Of a DNA stretch of 64,000 nt, positions 46,212-56,984 are shown one piece after another. The notes under the pieces were generated by a model. It ran no database searches. It was given only the letters and a program-made list of their open reading frames with translations, and was not told the origin of the DNA. The stretch is taken from NCBI GenBank assembly GCA_021780105.1, contig JAJXZJ010000024.1:1-64000 (forward strand), in the 5' to 3' direction. The stretch's first letter is position 1. Each line of letters starts with the position of its first letter. Source of the stretch: a bacterium (GTDB lineage: Bacteria; Verrucomicrobiota; Verrucomicrobiia; Limisphaerales; J093). The translations under genes were made by a program, and so were the position numbers.

Positions 46212-47195
46212 ATGAAAGCCATCGCCATCCTGCTCGCTGCCGCCAACCTCGCGCTCGCGGCGTCGGCCGCCGATTGGGCCACGTTCCCCGGCAAGTCCGG
46301 TCCCGGCCACGGCAAACGTATCGTCCTGCTCGCCGGCGACGAGGAATACCGCTCGGAGGAGGGGCTGCCCATGCTGGCGAAAATCCTGTCGCAACGGCAC
46401 GGCTTCGACTGCACGGTGCTGTTCGCGATCAACCCCGCCGACGGCACGATTGACCCGTTGACGCTGACCAACGTGCCAGGCATGGCCCAGCTCGACAACG
46501 CGGACCTCGTGATCTGCCAGTTCCGGTTTCGCGAACTGCCCGACGCCGACATGGAGCACCTGGCGAAGTATCTCCAGGCTGGCAAACCAATTATCGGCCT
46601 GCGCACGGCGACGCACTCGTTTGCCTATGAAAAGAATAAGCAAAGTCGGTTCGCCGCCTGGGACTGGCAAAGCAAGGAATGGTCCGGCGGGTTCGGCGAA
46701 CAGGTGTTGGGCGAAACCTGGATCAACCACCACGGCGACCACGGCAAGGAAAGCACCCGCGGCTTGATTGACGGCATGAGCGCCGGCCACCCCATCCTGC
46801 GCGGCGTGAAAGACGTGTGGGGCCCGACCGATGTTTACAGCGTCATCCACGTCCGGCCCGCCGACACCGTGCTGCTGCACGGCCTGAGTTTGCGAGGCAT
46901 GACGCCGGACGCGCCGCCGAACTACGACAAGTCGCTCATGCCGATCGTCTGGCTGCACAGCTACACCTGGCCGAACGGCCGCACCAGCCACGCGCTGACT
47001 TCGACCATCGGTGCGGCGGTGGATCTCCAATCGGAGGATTTGCGCCGGCTGTTCGTGAACGCCTGCTACTGGTTCACGGGCCTGGAGGTGCCGGCGAAGG
47101 CGGATGTAAGTTACGTCGGCGACTACCATCCGAGTTACTTCGGCTTCGGCAAGTTCGTCAAGGGCGTCAAGCCTGCGGAGTTGGAGTTGAAGTAG
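46212..47195 (+). CDS. exported ThuA-domain protein
   Basis: 327-residue protein with a cleavable signal peptide (LLAAANLALAASAAD) and a ThuA-like class I glutamine amidotransferase-like fold: RIVLLAGDEEYRSEEGLPMLAKIL, LVICQFRFRELPD, GKPIIGLRTATHSF and TSHALTSTIGAAVDL. ThuA proteins are linked to trehalose and other sugar utilisation and are abundant in Planctomycetes and Verrucomicrobia; the substrate here is unknown. It follows cimA by 12 bases and precedes valS by 22. Confidence 0.85.
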   Translation: MKAIAILLAAANLALAASAADWATFPGKSGPGHGKRIVLLAGDEEYRSEEGLPMLAKILSQRHGFDCTVLFAINPADGTIDPLTLTNVPGMAQLDNADLVICQFRFRELPDADMEHLAKYLQAGKPIIGLRTATHSFAYEKNKQSRFAAWDWQSKEWSGGFGEQVLGETWINHHGDHGKESTRGLIDGMSAGHPILRGVKDVWGPTDVYSVIHVRPADTVLLHGLSLRGMTPDAPPNYDKSLMPIVWLHSYTWPNGRTSHALTSTIGAAVDLQSEDLRRLFVNACYWFTGLEVPAKADVSYVGDYHPSYFGFGKFVKGVKPAELELK

Positions 47196-47217
47196 CCGGT
47201 TTTCCCCCGTTTTTCCC

Positions 47218-50157
47218 ATGAGTGAAATCCCGAAGGCCTACGAGCCGCAGGCCGTTGAAGCGAAGTGGTATCAATTCTGGCTCGACCAGAAATGTTTCGT
47301 TGCCGACCCGCAATCGCCGAAACCGGCCTATTCCATCGTCATCCCGCCGCCGAACGTCACCGGCGTCCTCACGCTCGGCCACGTGCTGAACAACACCATC
47401 CAGGACATCCTCGCCCGCAAGGCGCGCATGGACGGCAAGGAAGTTCTCTGGCTGCCGGGCACCGACCACGCCGGCATCGCCACGCAGACGGTGGTGGAGA
47501 AGTCGCTTCGCAAACAGGGCGTGATCAAGCACCGCGACGACCTCGGCCGCGAGAAATTTCTCGAACACGTCTGGGCCTGGAAGGAAAAGCACGGCGGCAT
47601 CATTCTCCAGCAACTCCGCGCGCTCGGCGCCAGTTGCGACTGGACCCGCACCCGGTTCACGATGGAACCGGAGTATTCGCGCTGCGTGCAGAAGGTGTTC
47701 GTCAAGCTTTACAAGAAGGGCCTCATCTACCGCGGCAAACGCATGGTGAACTGGGACCCCGCCGCCCGCACCGCGCTCTCCGACGAGGAAGTCGAGATGA
47801 CCGAGACCAAGGGGCATCTCTGGCATCTCAAGTATCCGCTGCTCGACGACGCCGGCCAGCCGGTGCCGGACCAGTTCGTCATCGTCGCTACGACGCGACC
47901 CGAGACAATGCTCGGTGACGAGGCGGTGGCGGTGAATCCCAACGACGAGCGCTACACGAAACTCGTCGGGCGGAAGGTGCTCCTGCCGCTCCAGAACAAG
48001 CACATCCCGATCATCGCCGACGATTTCGTGGACCCGAAGTTCGGCACCGGCTGCGTGAAGGTCACACCCGCGCACGACCCGAACGACTTTCAAATGGCTG
48101 GCCGGCACCAACTCTCGTTGACCGTCGTGATCGGCCCTGACGGCTGCATGACGAAGGAGGCGGGCGAGGATTTCGACGGCTTGGACCGTATGGAAGCGCG
48201 CGAGGCGGTGGTCGAGGAACTCACCGAGCAGAGTTTGCTGCTGAAGGTCGAGGACTACGTCCACAACGTCGGCTACAGCCAGCGCAGCCACGTGCCGATT
48301 GAGCCATATCTGAGCGAGCAATGGTTTTTGAAGTATCCGAGCGTGGAGAAGGCGCTGGAGTGTGTGACCGGGAGCGCACGCGTCCCGCGTGCCGATTCCG
48401 GCGTCACGCCGGAATCATCGTGCGACACGAGGGCGTCGGGCGCGACGCCCGCCGGAGCATCCGGGACGGATGCGCTCCCCGGAATGCGTTTCCACCCGGG
48501 CCGCTGGGCCAAGACCTACACGCACTGGATGAGCAACATCAAGGACTGGTGCATCAGCCGCCAGCTTTGGTGGGGACATCGGATCCCGGTGTGGCGAGGA
48601 AATGATGAAACTTGTTCACAAGAACAATTGCTGGATGTTTTTGATATTTTGCAGAAGGCAGACAAGAGCTTAGTTGCTTTTACATTCAAGTTGAAGCAGA
48701 CAGAGCAAGTCGCAGGTGGAAATTGGACGGCTGGGAGTAAACACGTTGAGTCAATTGAGGCGTGCGTTATGCCCGGCGCAGACGATTTAATTTGGGAATT
48801 GGAAGATAACAATTTTGCCCAAGACCCTGACGTCCTCGACACCTGGTTCAGTTCCTGGCTCTGGCCGTTTGCCACGATGGGCTGGCCGGCGCAGACCGCG
48901 ACGTTGAAAAAATTTTATCCGACCAGCGACCTCGTCACCGGGCCGGACATCATTTTCTTCTGGGTCGCGCGGATGATCATGGCCGGCTACGAGTTCATGG
49001 GCGAGCTGCCCTTCCGCAACGTCTATTTCACCGGCATCATCCGCGACAAGCAGGGCCGCAAGATGTCCAAGAGCCTCGGCAATTCGCCCGATCCACTCGA
49101 CCTCATCGGCAAATACGGCGCGGACGCCCTCCGCTTCGGCACCATGCGCAGCGCGCCGCTCGGCCAGGACATATTGTTCGACGAGCAGAACGTCGAGTTG
49201 GGCCGCAATTTCTGCAACAAGCTCTGGAACGCCTGCCGCTTTCGCCAGATGCAAGGCGGCGAAGTGCAGGGTGAAATCAATCCCGCGCTGCTGACCAGCG
49301 ACGACCGGTGGATTCTCCTCCGGTTGAACCAGGCGATCCGCGAGATTGACGCCGCGTTCGCCGACTACAAGTTCAGCGACGCGGCGGCGGCGCTCTACCG
49401 GATTTTCTGGAGCGAGTTGTGCGACTGGTATCTCGAAGCCGCCAAGGCGCCGCTGCAATCCGGCACGCCGGAGCAGAAGGCCAACACGCTGGCGGTGCTC
49501 GATTTTGTCCTCAGCCACCTGCTGCGGCTGTTCCACCCGTTCCTGCCGTTCATCACAGAGGAGCTGTGGCACGGCCTCGGCTACAGCGCCGACATGCCGG
49601 AGAACCAGGGCGGCCGGACGATCATGTTCGCGCCGTGGCCCAAGCCGCTCGGCGACGACGAATTGTCGTTTTACGCCCTCGACGCCACGGCTGAAGCCGT
49701 CGCCAATGCGAAATACCAGCTTGTCACCCAGGGCCGCAACCTGCGCCGCGAGTTCAACATTCCGGCGGGCAAGAAAATCCGCTTCATCCTCAAGCCGGCC
49801 GGCAGCATTGCGGCGCACGACATCGAAGTGCTGCGGATTCTGCTCAACGCCGAGGCGGTCGAAATCAACACCGCCTACGCCGCGCCCAAAGGCACGCCGT
49901 CCGCGCTGTCGCCGCTCGGCGAGTTGTTCCTGCCGCTGGCGGGCTTGATTGACGTGGTGGCCGAGAAGGCACGACTGAACAAGGAACTGGCGAAAATCGC
50001 TGCCGAAATCGAGAGGGCGCAGCAGCGGTTGAACAACCCGAACTTCGCGCAAAAAGTCCCGCCGGCGGTGCTGGCGGAACACCAGGCGCGGCTCGCCGAG
50101 TGGCTCGGCAAACAAAAGCACGCCGAAGCCGCGCTGGCGGCGCTGGCGCAAAACTGA
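47218..50157 (+). CDS. valS: valine--tRNA ligase
   Basis: Class I tRNA synthetase of 979 residues. The HIGH-type motif is PPPNVTGVLTLGH near 43-55 and KMSKS is at 615-619. The editing domain (VATTRPETMLGDEAVAVNP), TWFSSWLWPFATMGWP and a C-terminal coiled coil are present. Two oddities exist. Residues about 385-421 are coded by a palindromic repeat. Residues about 461-540, between WGHRIPVWR and QDPDVLDTW, are coded by a strikingly A+T-rich patch. No Shine-Dalgarno sequence precedes the ATG; the leader is pyrimidine-rich. Confidence 0.95.
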   Translation: MSEIPKAYEPQAVEAKWYQFWLDQKCFVADPQSPKPAYSIVIPPPNVTGVLTLGHVLNNTIQDILARKARMDGKEVLWLPGTDHAGIATQTVVEKSLRKQGVIKHRDDLGREKFLEHVWAWKEKHGGIILQQLRALGASCDWTRTRFTMEPEYSRCVQKVFVKLYKKGLIYRGKRMVNWDPAARTALSDEEVEMTETKGHLWHLKYPLLDDAGQPVPDQFVIVATTRPETMLGDEAVAVNPNDERYTKLVGRKVLLPLQNKHIPIIADDFVDPKFGTGCVKVTPAHDPNDFQMAGRHQLSLTVVIGPDGCMTKEAGEDFDGLDRMEAREAVVEELTEQSLLLKVEDYVHNVGYSQRSHVPIEPYLSEQWFLKYPSVEKALECVTGSARVPRADSGVTPESSCDTRASGATPAGASGTDALPGMRFHPGRWAKTYTHWMSNIKDWCISRQLWWGHRIPVWRGNDETCSQEQLLDVFDILQKADKSLVAFTFKLKQTEQVAGGNWTAGSKHVESIEACVMPGADDLIWELEDNNFAQDPDVLDTWFSSWLWPFATMGWPAQTATLKKFYPTSDLVTGPDIIFFWVARMIMAGYEFMGELPFRNVYFTGIIRDKQGRKMSKSLGNSPDPLDLIGKYGADALRFGTMRSAPLGQDILFDEQNVELGRNFCNKLWNACRFRQMQGGEVQGEINPALLTSDDRWILLRLNQAIREIDAAFADYKFSDAAAALYRIFWSELCDWYLEAAKAPLQSGTPEQKANTLAVLDFVLSHLLRLFHPFLPFITEELWHGLGYSADMPENQGGRTIMFAPWPKPLGDDELSFYALDATAEAVANAKYQLVTQGRNLRREFNIPAGKKIRFILKPAGSIAAHDIEVLRILLNAEAVEINTAYAAPKGTPSALSPLGELFLPLAGLIDVVAEKARLNKELAKIAAEIERAQQRLNNPNFAQKVPPAVLAEHQARLAEWLGKQKHAEAALAALAQN
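48370..48479 (+). repeat. composite palindromic repeat inside valS
   Basis: Outer arms 48370-48391 and 48458-48479 pair at about 18 of 22 positions. Nested inside are a perfect 10-base stem (48394-48403 with 48407-48416) and a 7-base stem (48431-48437 with 48444-48450). The 110-base element is in frame and codes for the peptide around SARVPRADSGVTPESSCD. It has the architecture of a REP/MITE-like palindromic element. Confidence 0.8.
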
Positions 50158-50247
50158 CGCGCCGGCGGCGCTTGCCCGGTCCGGTTTCGTGAGGCAAACT
50201 GCGGCTCCGTTGCCCGCGCCCGGTGATCCGTTCGCCGTCCGCGGCCG

Positions 50248-51387
50248 GTGAAAACAGCCTTGATGGAACCGACCAAGTTGCTTTGCGAACTGATCGCGCT
50301 GCCCAGCGTGAATCCGGCGTTCCTGCCCGCCGGCGACCCGCGCGCCGGTGAATCGCGGGTGGCCGATTTCCTTACCGCCACCGCGGCGCGGCTCAAGCTC
50401 GATCTCGATTTTCAGGACGTCTTCCCCGGCCGGCGCAATGTCCTCGCGCGGCTCACGCCCGCCGGCCCGCCACGCCGACGCGTCGTGCTCGCGCCACATC
50501 TGGATACCGTTGTCGCAACGGACGACCAGTTCCAGCCGCGCGTCTCCGGTGGACGGATTTTCGGCCGCGGCGCCTGCGACACGAAAGGCAGCGTAGCGGC
50601 GATGTTTTGTGCGTTGGCGGCGGTGGCGGCGAGCGATCGCCGGCCGCGCGAAACGGAACTCGTTTTCGCGGGTTTGATGGATGAGGAGAACGAACAACGC
50701 GGCTCGCGGACGCTGGCGGCCAGCGGGCTGCGGGCGGACCTCGCAATCGTCGGCGAACCGACCCGGTTGCGCGTGGTGACCGCGCACAAGGGCGATTTGT
50801 GGCTGCGCTTCACGACGCGCGGCAAATCGGCCCACGGCGCGCTGCCGGAGCTGGGGCGCAACGCGGTTCACGCGATGGCGCGCGTGGTGGACCTGCTGGA
50901 GCGCGACTACGCCGCGGGCTTGCGCCGCCGGCGCCATCCGCTGCTCGGCACGGCGTCCATCAGTGTCGGCACGATCGCCGGCGGCACGCAGCCGAACGTG
51001 GTGCCGGACCACTGCGAAATGACCGCCGACCGCCGGATGCTCCCGGGCGAAACCATCGCCGGTGTCTGCCGCGAACTCCGCGCGCTGTTGCGCGAACACG
51101 GTTTGCGGGCCGAGGTCGCGGACAGCAAAAGCGCGCCGTGTCTGCCGATGGAAACCGACGCCGGAGCGCCGCTCGTGCGCGAGCTGATGCGGCTTGCCGG
51201 GCAAAGACGGCCGGCTGGCGTGCATTATTTTTGCGACGCCTCCGTGCTGGCGCAGGCGGGCATTCCCAGCGTTGTGTTCGGGCCGGGCGACATCGCGCAG
51301 GCGCACACCGCCGACGAGTGGATTGCGGTGGCGTCGCTGGAACGCGCCACGCGGCTGCTGACGACCTTTTTGCACGACCAACCCTGA
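50248..51387 (+). CDS. M20-family metallopeptidase (ArgE/DapE type)
   Basis: 379-residue zinc amidohydrolase. Metal ligands lie in LAPHLDTVV, GRGACDTKGSVAAM, LMDEENEQRGS (catalytic and metal-binding Glu) and a late histidine in AQAHTADEW. The GKSAHGALPELGRNAVHAM segment is the lid/dimerisation domain. It could be N-acetylornithine deacetylase, succinyl-diaminopimelate desuccinylase or another acyl-amino-acid hydrolase; sequence alone does not decide. It begins with GTG; an ATG at 50263 is the alternative. Confidence 0.87.
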   Translation: MKTALMEPTKLLCELIALPSVNPAFLPAGDPRAGESRVADFLTATAARLKLDLDFQDVFPGRRNVLARLTPAGPPRRRVVLAPHLDTVVATDDQFQPRVSGGRIFGRGACDTKGSVAAMFCALAAVAASDRRPRETELVFAGLMDEENEQRGSRTLAASGLRADLAIVGEPTRLRVVTAHKGDLWLRFTTRGKSAHGALPELGRNAVHAMARVVDLLERDYAAGLRRRRHPLLGTASISVGTIAGGTQPNVVPDHCEMTADRRMLPGETIAGVCRELRALLREHGLRAEVADSKSAPCLPMETDAGAPLVRELMRLAGQRRPAGVHYFCDASVLAQAGIPSVVFGPGDIAQAHTADEWIAVASLERATRLLTTFLHDQP

Positions 51388-51396
51388 TCCCGCGTC

Positions 51397-52611
51397 ATGC
51401 GCCTGGCCCTGCTCACGCACGAACCATTCTACCCGCCAACGGGCGGCGGTTCGGCGGAGGCGGTTTACCTGGCGGGAGAATTCGTCCGGCGCGGCCATCA
51501 GGTTCACGTCTTCGGCCCGCCGGTCGTGGAGCCGGAGCGCACGCAGCGCGAATTCGGTGTGACGTTGCATCCGTTCACGCGCTGGCGGATGGGCCGCACC
51601 ACGCCGCTCCGCAACGTCAAATACCTCCTTTACCCGTCGTTTCTCCAGCGGCTCGTCGAAGCCGCGGCGGCGGAAACACCGTTCGATCTCGTCCTGTCGC
51701 AGCACGCGATCTCCGCCGTGGCGGCGGGCCGGCTCAAGCGGCGTCTGTGTGTGCCGGTGGTGATGAACTTCCTCGATTTCCTGACCGGCTTCATGGAAAC
51801 GTGGCCGGTCTGGCTCATGCCGCCGCCGGTGCTGGCCGTGCTGAAGCGTTACGAACTGTCGTTGCCGCGGCGGTTCGACGCCGACGCCGTGCTGACGGTA
51901 TCGGATGTGCTGGCGGACATGTTCGAGGGAACTGGGTTTCCGCGCGAGCGGCTCCGGCCGATTTACTACGGCTACGACGCGACGTTGTTTCCGTTCGACG
52001 ATCCCGCGGCGACTCGGCGCGGGGAAGCGTCGCCGACGGTGGTGATGCACGGTTCCTTCGACCACCACCATCTCGGCAGCATCGCACTTGACGCCGTGGC
52101 GCGGGTGCGGGCGGAACGGGCGGACGTAATGTTCGAGTTCATCGGGCCGGAAACCGAGGCGTGGCGGCGGTTCAAGCGGAACGCGGCGCGGCGCGGGTTG
52201 GGCGGCGCGTTGCGGCATGCCGGGTTTGTGCCGTATCGCGAAATCGCGGGCCGGCTGCGGCAGGCGACGATCGGCATCGTGCCCTACGAGGAATCCGCCG
52301 GCGTCCACTCCGCGTTCGTCGCCAAGGCCGTGGAATATCTGGGTCTCGGCCTGCCGGTGGTGGCGACGCCGTTGCGCGGCTTGCAACGGTATTTTCCCGA
52401 CGAGCCGTTGATCCGGTTCGCGAGCTTTGACGGCAGCGCCTTTGGCGAGGCGATTCTTGGCTGGTTGCGTGAATCCCCGGAGCAGCGCGCCGGCTGGGGG
52501 CGTGCAGCCGCGGCGCGGGTTCGGCAAGAGCTGGACTGGCGGGTCATTGCGGCGCACGCAGTGGATTTTGTGGAAGAAACGCTCCGTCGCCGGCAAGATG
52601 TCCGGTTGTGA
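51397..52611 (+). CDS. glycosyltransferase family 4 protein
   Basis: 404-residue GT-B glycosyltransferase. The N-terminal acceptor domain begins MRLALLTHEPFYPPTGGGSAEAVYLAGEF with a glycine-rich loop, and the donor half has GSFDHHHLGSI, GFVPYREIAGRLRQATIGIVPYEESAGVHSAFVAKAVEYLGLGLPVVATPL, where the EX7E-like acidic pair is expected. The sugar and acceptor are unknown. It starts 9 bases after the M20 peptidase gene and is followed 7 bases later by a flippase, so a surface polysaccharide or glycolipid role is likely. Confidence 0.88.
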   Translation: MRLALLTHEPFYPPTGGGSAEAVYLAGEFVRRGHQVHVFGPPVVEPERTQREFGVTLHPFTRWRMGRTTPLRNVKYLLYPSFLQRLVEAAAAETPFDLVLSQHAISAVAAGRLKRRLCVPVVMNFLDFLTGFMETWPVWLMPPPVLAVLKRYELSLPRRFDADAVLTVSDVLADMFEGTGFPRERLRPIYYGYDATLFPFDDPAATRRGEASPTVVMHGSFDHHHLGSIALDAVARVRAERADVMFEFIGPETEAWRRFKRNAARRGLGGALRHAGFVPYREIAGRLRQATIGIVPYEESAGVHSAFVAKAVEYLGLGLPVVATPLRGLQRYFPDEPLIRFASFDGSAFGEAILGWLRESPEQRAGWGRAAAARVRQELDWRVIAAHAVDFVEETLRRRQDVRL

Positions 52612-52618
52612 ACGACGC

Positions 52619-53911
52619 ATGACGACCGCCAAACGATTCGCCTTCTTTCGCCAGAGCGGCTGGATGGCCTTTGCCACGGGGCTGGGCGGCGTGTTCATGT
52701 GGCTCGTCCACGTTCCGGCGGGAGCGCTGCTTTCCAAGCCCGAATACGGCGTGTTCCAGGCGTTGTTGCAGGTCATGAACCTGATGCTGATCCCGGCGAT
52801 TGGCTTGCAGATCATCGTGGCACAACAGACGGCGGCGGCGGTGACCGATACGCAACGGCATCAACTGGCCTTCACGGTGCGGCGCCTGCTGGCGGCGGTC
52901 ACCGGCATCTGGCTGGTCATGGCATTGGGCGTATTCGTGTTTCGCGGCGAGGCCATCCGCGAACTGCAAATCGCGAATCCCGCGGCGTTGTGGCTGACGG
53001 TGCTCGTGGGTTTGATGATGCTTTGGTGGCCGGTGCTGCAAGGCGCGTTGCAGGGACGGCAGGAATTTCTCTGGTATGGCTGGCTCCAGGTGGTGAACGG
53101 CGCCGCGCGCTTTGCCGGTGTGTTGCTGGTGGTTGGTTTGCTCGGCGGGCAGGCGGCCGGCGCGGTGCTGGCGGCGTTGTTTGGCTTTGCCATGACCGTG
53201 GGCGTGGCGGCGTGGCACAGCCGCAGCGTGTGGCTGCTGCCGGGCGCACCGGTGGCCTGGCGGCCGTGGCTGGCGCGCGTGGTGCCGCTGACGCTGGGAC
53301 TGGCGGCCGGGCAGTTCATGATGGCGGCCGACCAGTTGGTCGTGCAAAGCAGCTTCAACCGCAACGTCACGGCGATCTACGGCGCGGCGGGCATGATCGG
53401 CCGGGCATTGATCTTCTTCACGGCGGCCGTGTTCGCGGTGATGTTTCCCAAAATCGTCGCCAGCCGGGCGCGGGCGGAAAAGACGGACGTGTTTGCGCTG
53501 GCGCTGGGAGCGACGGCGGTGCTGGGCGGCGGCGCGGCGCTGGCCTGCACGATCCTGCCGGAATTGCCGTTGCGCCTGATTTACGGCACCAAATATCTCG
53601 CCAGCGCGCCGCTGGTGCCGTGGTTCGTCTGGTGCATGTTGCCCTTGACGCTGGCCAACGTGATGGTCGGCAATTTGCTGGCGCAGGAGCGGTTCGCGGC
53701 GGTGCCGTGGCTGCTGCTCGTGGCGGTGGGCTACGGCCTCGCGTTGTGGCTGCGCGTGCCAGCCTTCAAAGAGGCCGAGCAGGCGGCCGCGTTCAAAATG
53801 GTCGTGCAAACGTTGGGCGTGTTCAGCCTGCTGCTGGTGGCGGTGGCCGCGTGGTTCACTTGGAAGCCGACGCGGAAAGAGCGGTCGGCCGGTGGAACCA
53901 GAAGCCGCTGA
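52619..53911 (+). CDS. polysaccharide flippase-like membrane protein (MOP superfamily)
   Basis: 430-residue protein with about 12 hydrophobic segments spread over its whole length, and a charged C-terminal end. The pattern AGQFMMAADQLVVQSSFNRNVTAIYGAAGMIGRALIFFTAAVFAVMFPKI fits Wzx/MurJ-like lipid-linked sugar flippases. The ATG at 52619 is preferred; an ATG at 52598 would overlap the glycosyltransferase. It lies in a cluster with GT4 upstream and a convergent GT2 downstream. Confidence 0.82.
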   Translation: MTTAKRFAFFRQSGWMAFATGLGGVFMWLVHVPAGALLSKPEYGVFQALLQVMNLMLIPAIGLQIIVAQQTAAAVTDTQRHQLAFTVRRLLAAVTGIWLVMALGVFVFRGEAIRELQIANPAALWLTVLVGLMMLWWPVLQGALQGRQEFLWYGWLQVVNGAARFAGVLLVVGLLGGQAAGAVLAALFGFAMTVGVAAWHSRSVWLLPGAPVAWRPWLARVVPLTLGLAAGQFMMAADQLVVQSSFNRNVTAIYGAAGMIGRALIFFTAAVFAVMFPKIVASRARAEKTDVFALALGATAVLGGGAALACTILPELPLRLIYGTKYLASAPLVPWFVWCMLPLTLANVMVGNLLAQERFAAVPWLLLVAVGYGLALWLRVPAFKEAEQAAAFKMVVQTLGVFSLLLVAVAAWFTWKPTRKERSAGGTRSR

Positions 53912-53929
53912 CACTTGGCGCGGATGGAT

Positions 53930-54790
53930 TCAGTGGGTGGCGGTTGAACTCGCGTCCGCCGTCGGTTGGGCCTGCCTGCCCTCGCGGCGGGAAAGCGGCG
54001 GCGGCGAACCGAGCTTCCGGTAGAGCCAGAGTTCCAGGGGCCGCAGCGGGGCCAGCCAGCGGTAGAACGGCGAATACACGAGCCGCAGCCGGACCACCGA
54101 CAGGAACCACGCCAGCGACGCCTTGCTGAGATTCACCTTGGAACCCATCTTGTCCGTCCACTCGGTCGGCACTTCGAGGATTTTGAAGCCGGCCCGCTTG
54201 AGCGCGTAGAGCAGATTGATGTCAAACGACATGTCCGCGATGGTCAACGCGTCATGCACCTTCTCGACCGCCTCGCGCCGCATCACCTTCGCGCCGCATT
54301 GGGTGTCGGCCATGTGCATCTGGAACAGCAGCTCGACGAGCGCGTGAAAGGCGCGGCTGAAGAAGCGCCGCTGGCTTGATTGGAGCACGTGTAACACCGC
54401 GCCGGGCAGCCAGCGCGAACCGATCACGCAATCCGCCTCGCCGGAGCGCCGGACCAGATCAAGAAACGCGGGCGGCGCCGTGGCGCCGTCGGCGTCCACG
54501 TAACCGATCAAATCCGCCTCGGGCCAGAGTTTGAGACCCTCGATAAGCGCGCCGCCCTTGCCGATGCGTCCCGGAAACACGCGCCAGGAAATCTCGTTGA
54601 AGTCCGCGGCCACGCGGCGCACCACGCCCTCGGTGTCGTCCACGCAGCCGTTGAGGATGACGACGATCCGGAACCCGCCGGAATAATGCGCCCGAAAGAA
54701 CCGGGCGTATTCACGCAGGACCGGCTCGATGCGCGACTCCTCGTTGTAAGCCGGAATGAGGAGCAGCACGCTGGGCACCTTCACGGACAC
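53930..54790 (-). CDS. glycosyltransferase family 2 protein
   Basis: 286-residue GT-A enzyme similar to dolichol-phosphate mannosyltransferase-like proteins. It has LLLIPAYNEESRIEPVLREY, VVILNGCVDDTEGVV, GKGGALIEGLKLW, the DXD region in YVDADGATAPPAF and DCVIGSRWLPGAV. MADTQCGAKVMRREAV follows, then a C-terminal amphipathic membrane-associated segment. It probably moves a sugar onto a lipid carrier. It converges with the flippase and lies 45 bases downstream of atpC on the same strand. Confidence 0.88.
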   Translation of the reverse strand: MSVKVPSVLLLIPAYNEESRIEPVLREYARFFRAHYSGGFRIVVILNGCVDDTEGVVRRVAADFNEISWRVFPGRIGKGGALIEGLKLWPEADLIGYVDADGATAPPAFLDLVRRSGEADCVIGSRWLPGAVLHVLQSSQRRFFSRAFHALVELLFQMHMADTQCGAKVMRREAVEKVHDALTIADMSFDINLLYALKRAGFKILEVPTEWTDKMGSKVNLSKASLAWFLSVVRLRLVYSPFYRWLAPLRPLELWLYRKLGSPPPLSRREGRQAQPTADASSTATH

Positions 54791-54835
54791 AGCCAGACTT
54801 TGGTCCGGCCGCAGGAAAAACGCAACCGCCGAGGG

Positions 54836-55240
54836 TTAGTGCCGGCGCCGCCGGACGCGGAGGTGTTCGAGCGAGTGGATGACGGCGGCGTTGACCACGG
54901 CGGCTTCCTCGCTGCCCAGGCGGTCACGCAACCGCCGCTCCGCCGCTTCCTCGGCGGCCTTGACTTTCGCCTGGTCGGCTTCGTCCGCATTGATGGCGAC
55001 GTCGGTGAGGACCGCCACGCGTTCGCCGGTGATCTCGACGAAACCCGGCCCCACGGCGAAACCGAATTCCGCACCGCCCTTCAGGTAGGTAATTTCGCCG
55101 GGAACGATCTGGGTCAACAGCGGGACGTGCTGCGGATAGACGCCCATTTCGCCCTCGGCACCGGGCAGCGTGACCATGTCCACGTCCTCGGAACAACGAA
55201 TCCCTTCCGGCGTGACGATTTCAAGTTTCAGCGTGGCCAT
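54836..55240 (-). CDS. atpC: F0F1 ATP synthase subunit epsilon
   Basis: 134-residue epsilon subunit with the beta-sandwich domain (LKLEIVTPEGIRCSEDVDMVTLPGAEGEMGVYPQHVPLLTQIVPGEI) and a C-terminal helical hairpin. It belongs to the central stalk and can inhibit ATP hydrolysis. It follows atpD after 69 bases. None of the other F-ATPase genes are next to these two. Confidence 0.93.
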   Translation of the reverse strand: MATLKLEIVTPEGIRCSEDVDMVTLPGAEGEMGVYPQHVPLLTQIVPGEITYLKGGAEFGFAVGPGFVEITGERVAVLTDVAINADEADQAKVKAAEEAAERRLRDRLGSEEAAVVNAAVIHSLEHLRVRRRRH

Positions 55241-55309
55241 GTGTCAGGTTGCCAGTGGAGAGTTGATCGGCGATGGGACCGCCGCGCGGCGATCCCCAGA
55301 CCCGGCTGC

Positions 55310-56984
<1,675 letters not shown>

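Noticed and set aside
48787-52815. A 1342-codon minus-strand open frame across valS, the M20 peptidase gene and the GT4 gene
   Set aside because: It is antisense to well-supported genes, has no family motifs, and is rich in Arg, His and Gly as expected for a shadow frame in GC-rich DNA.
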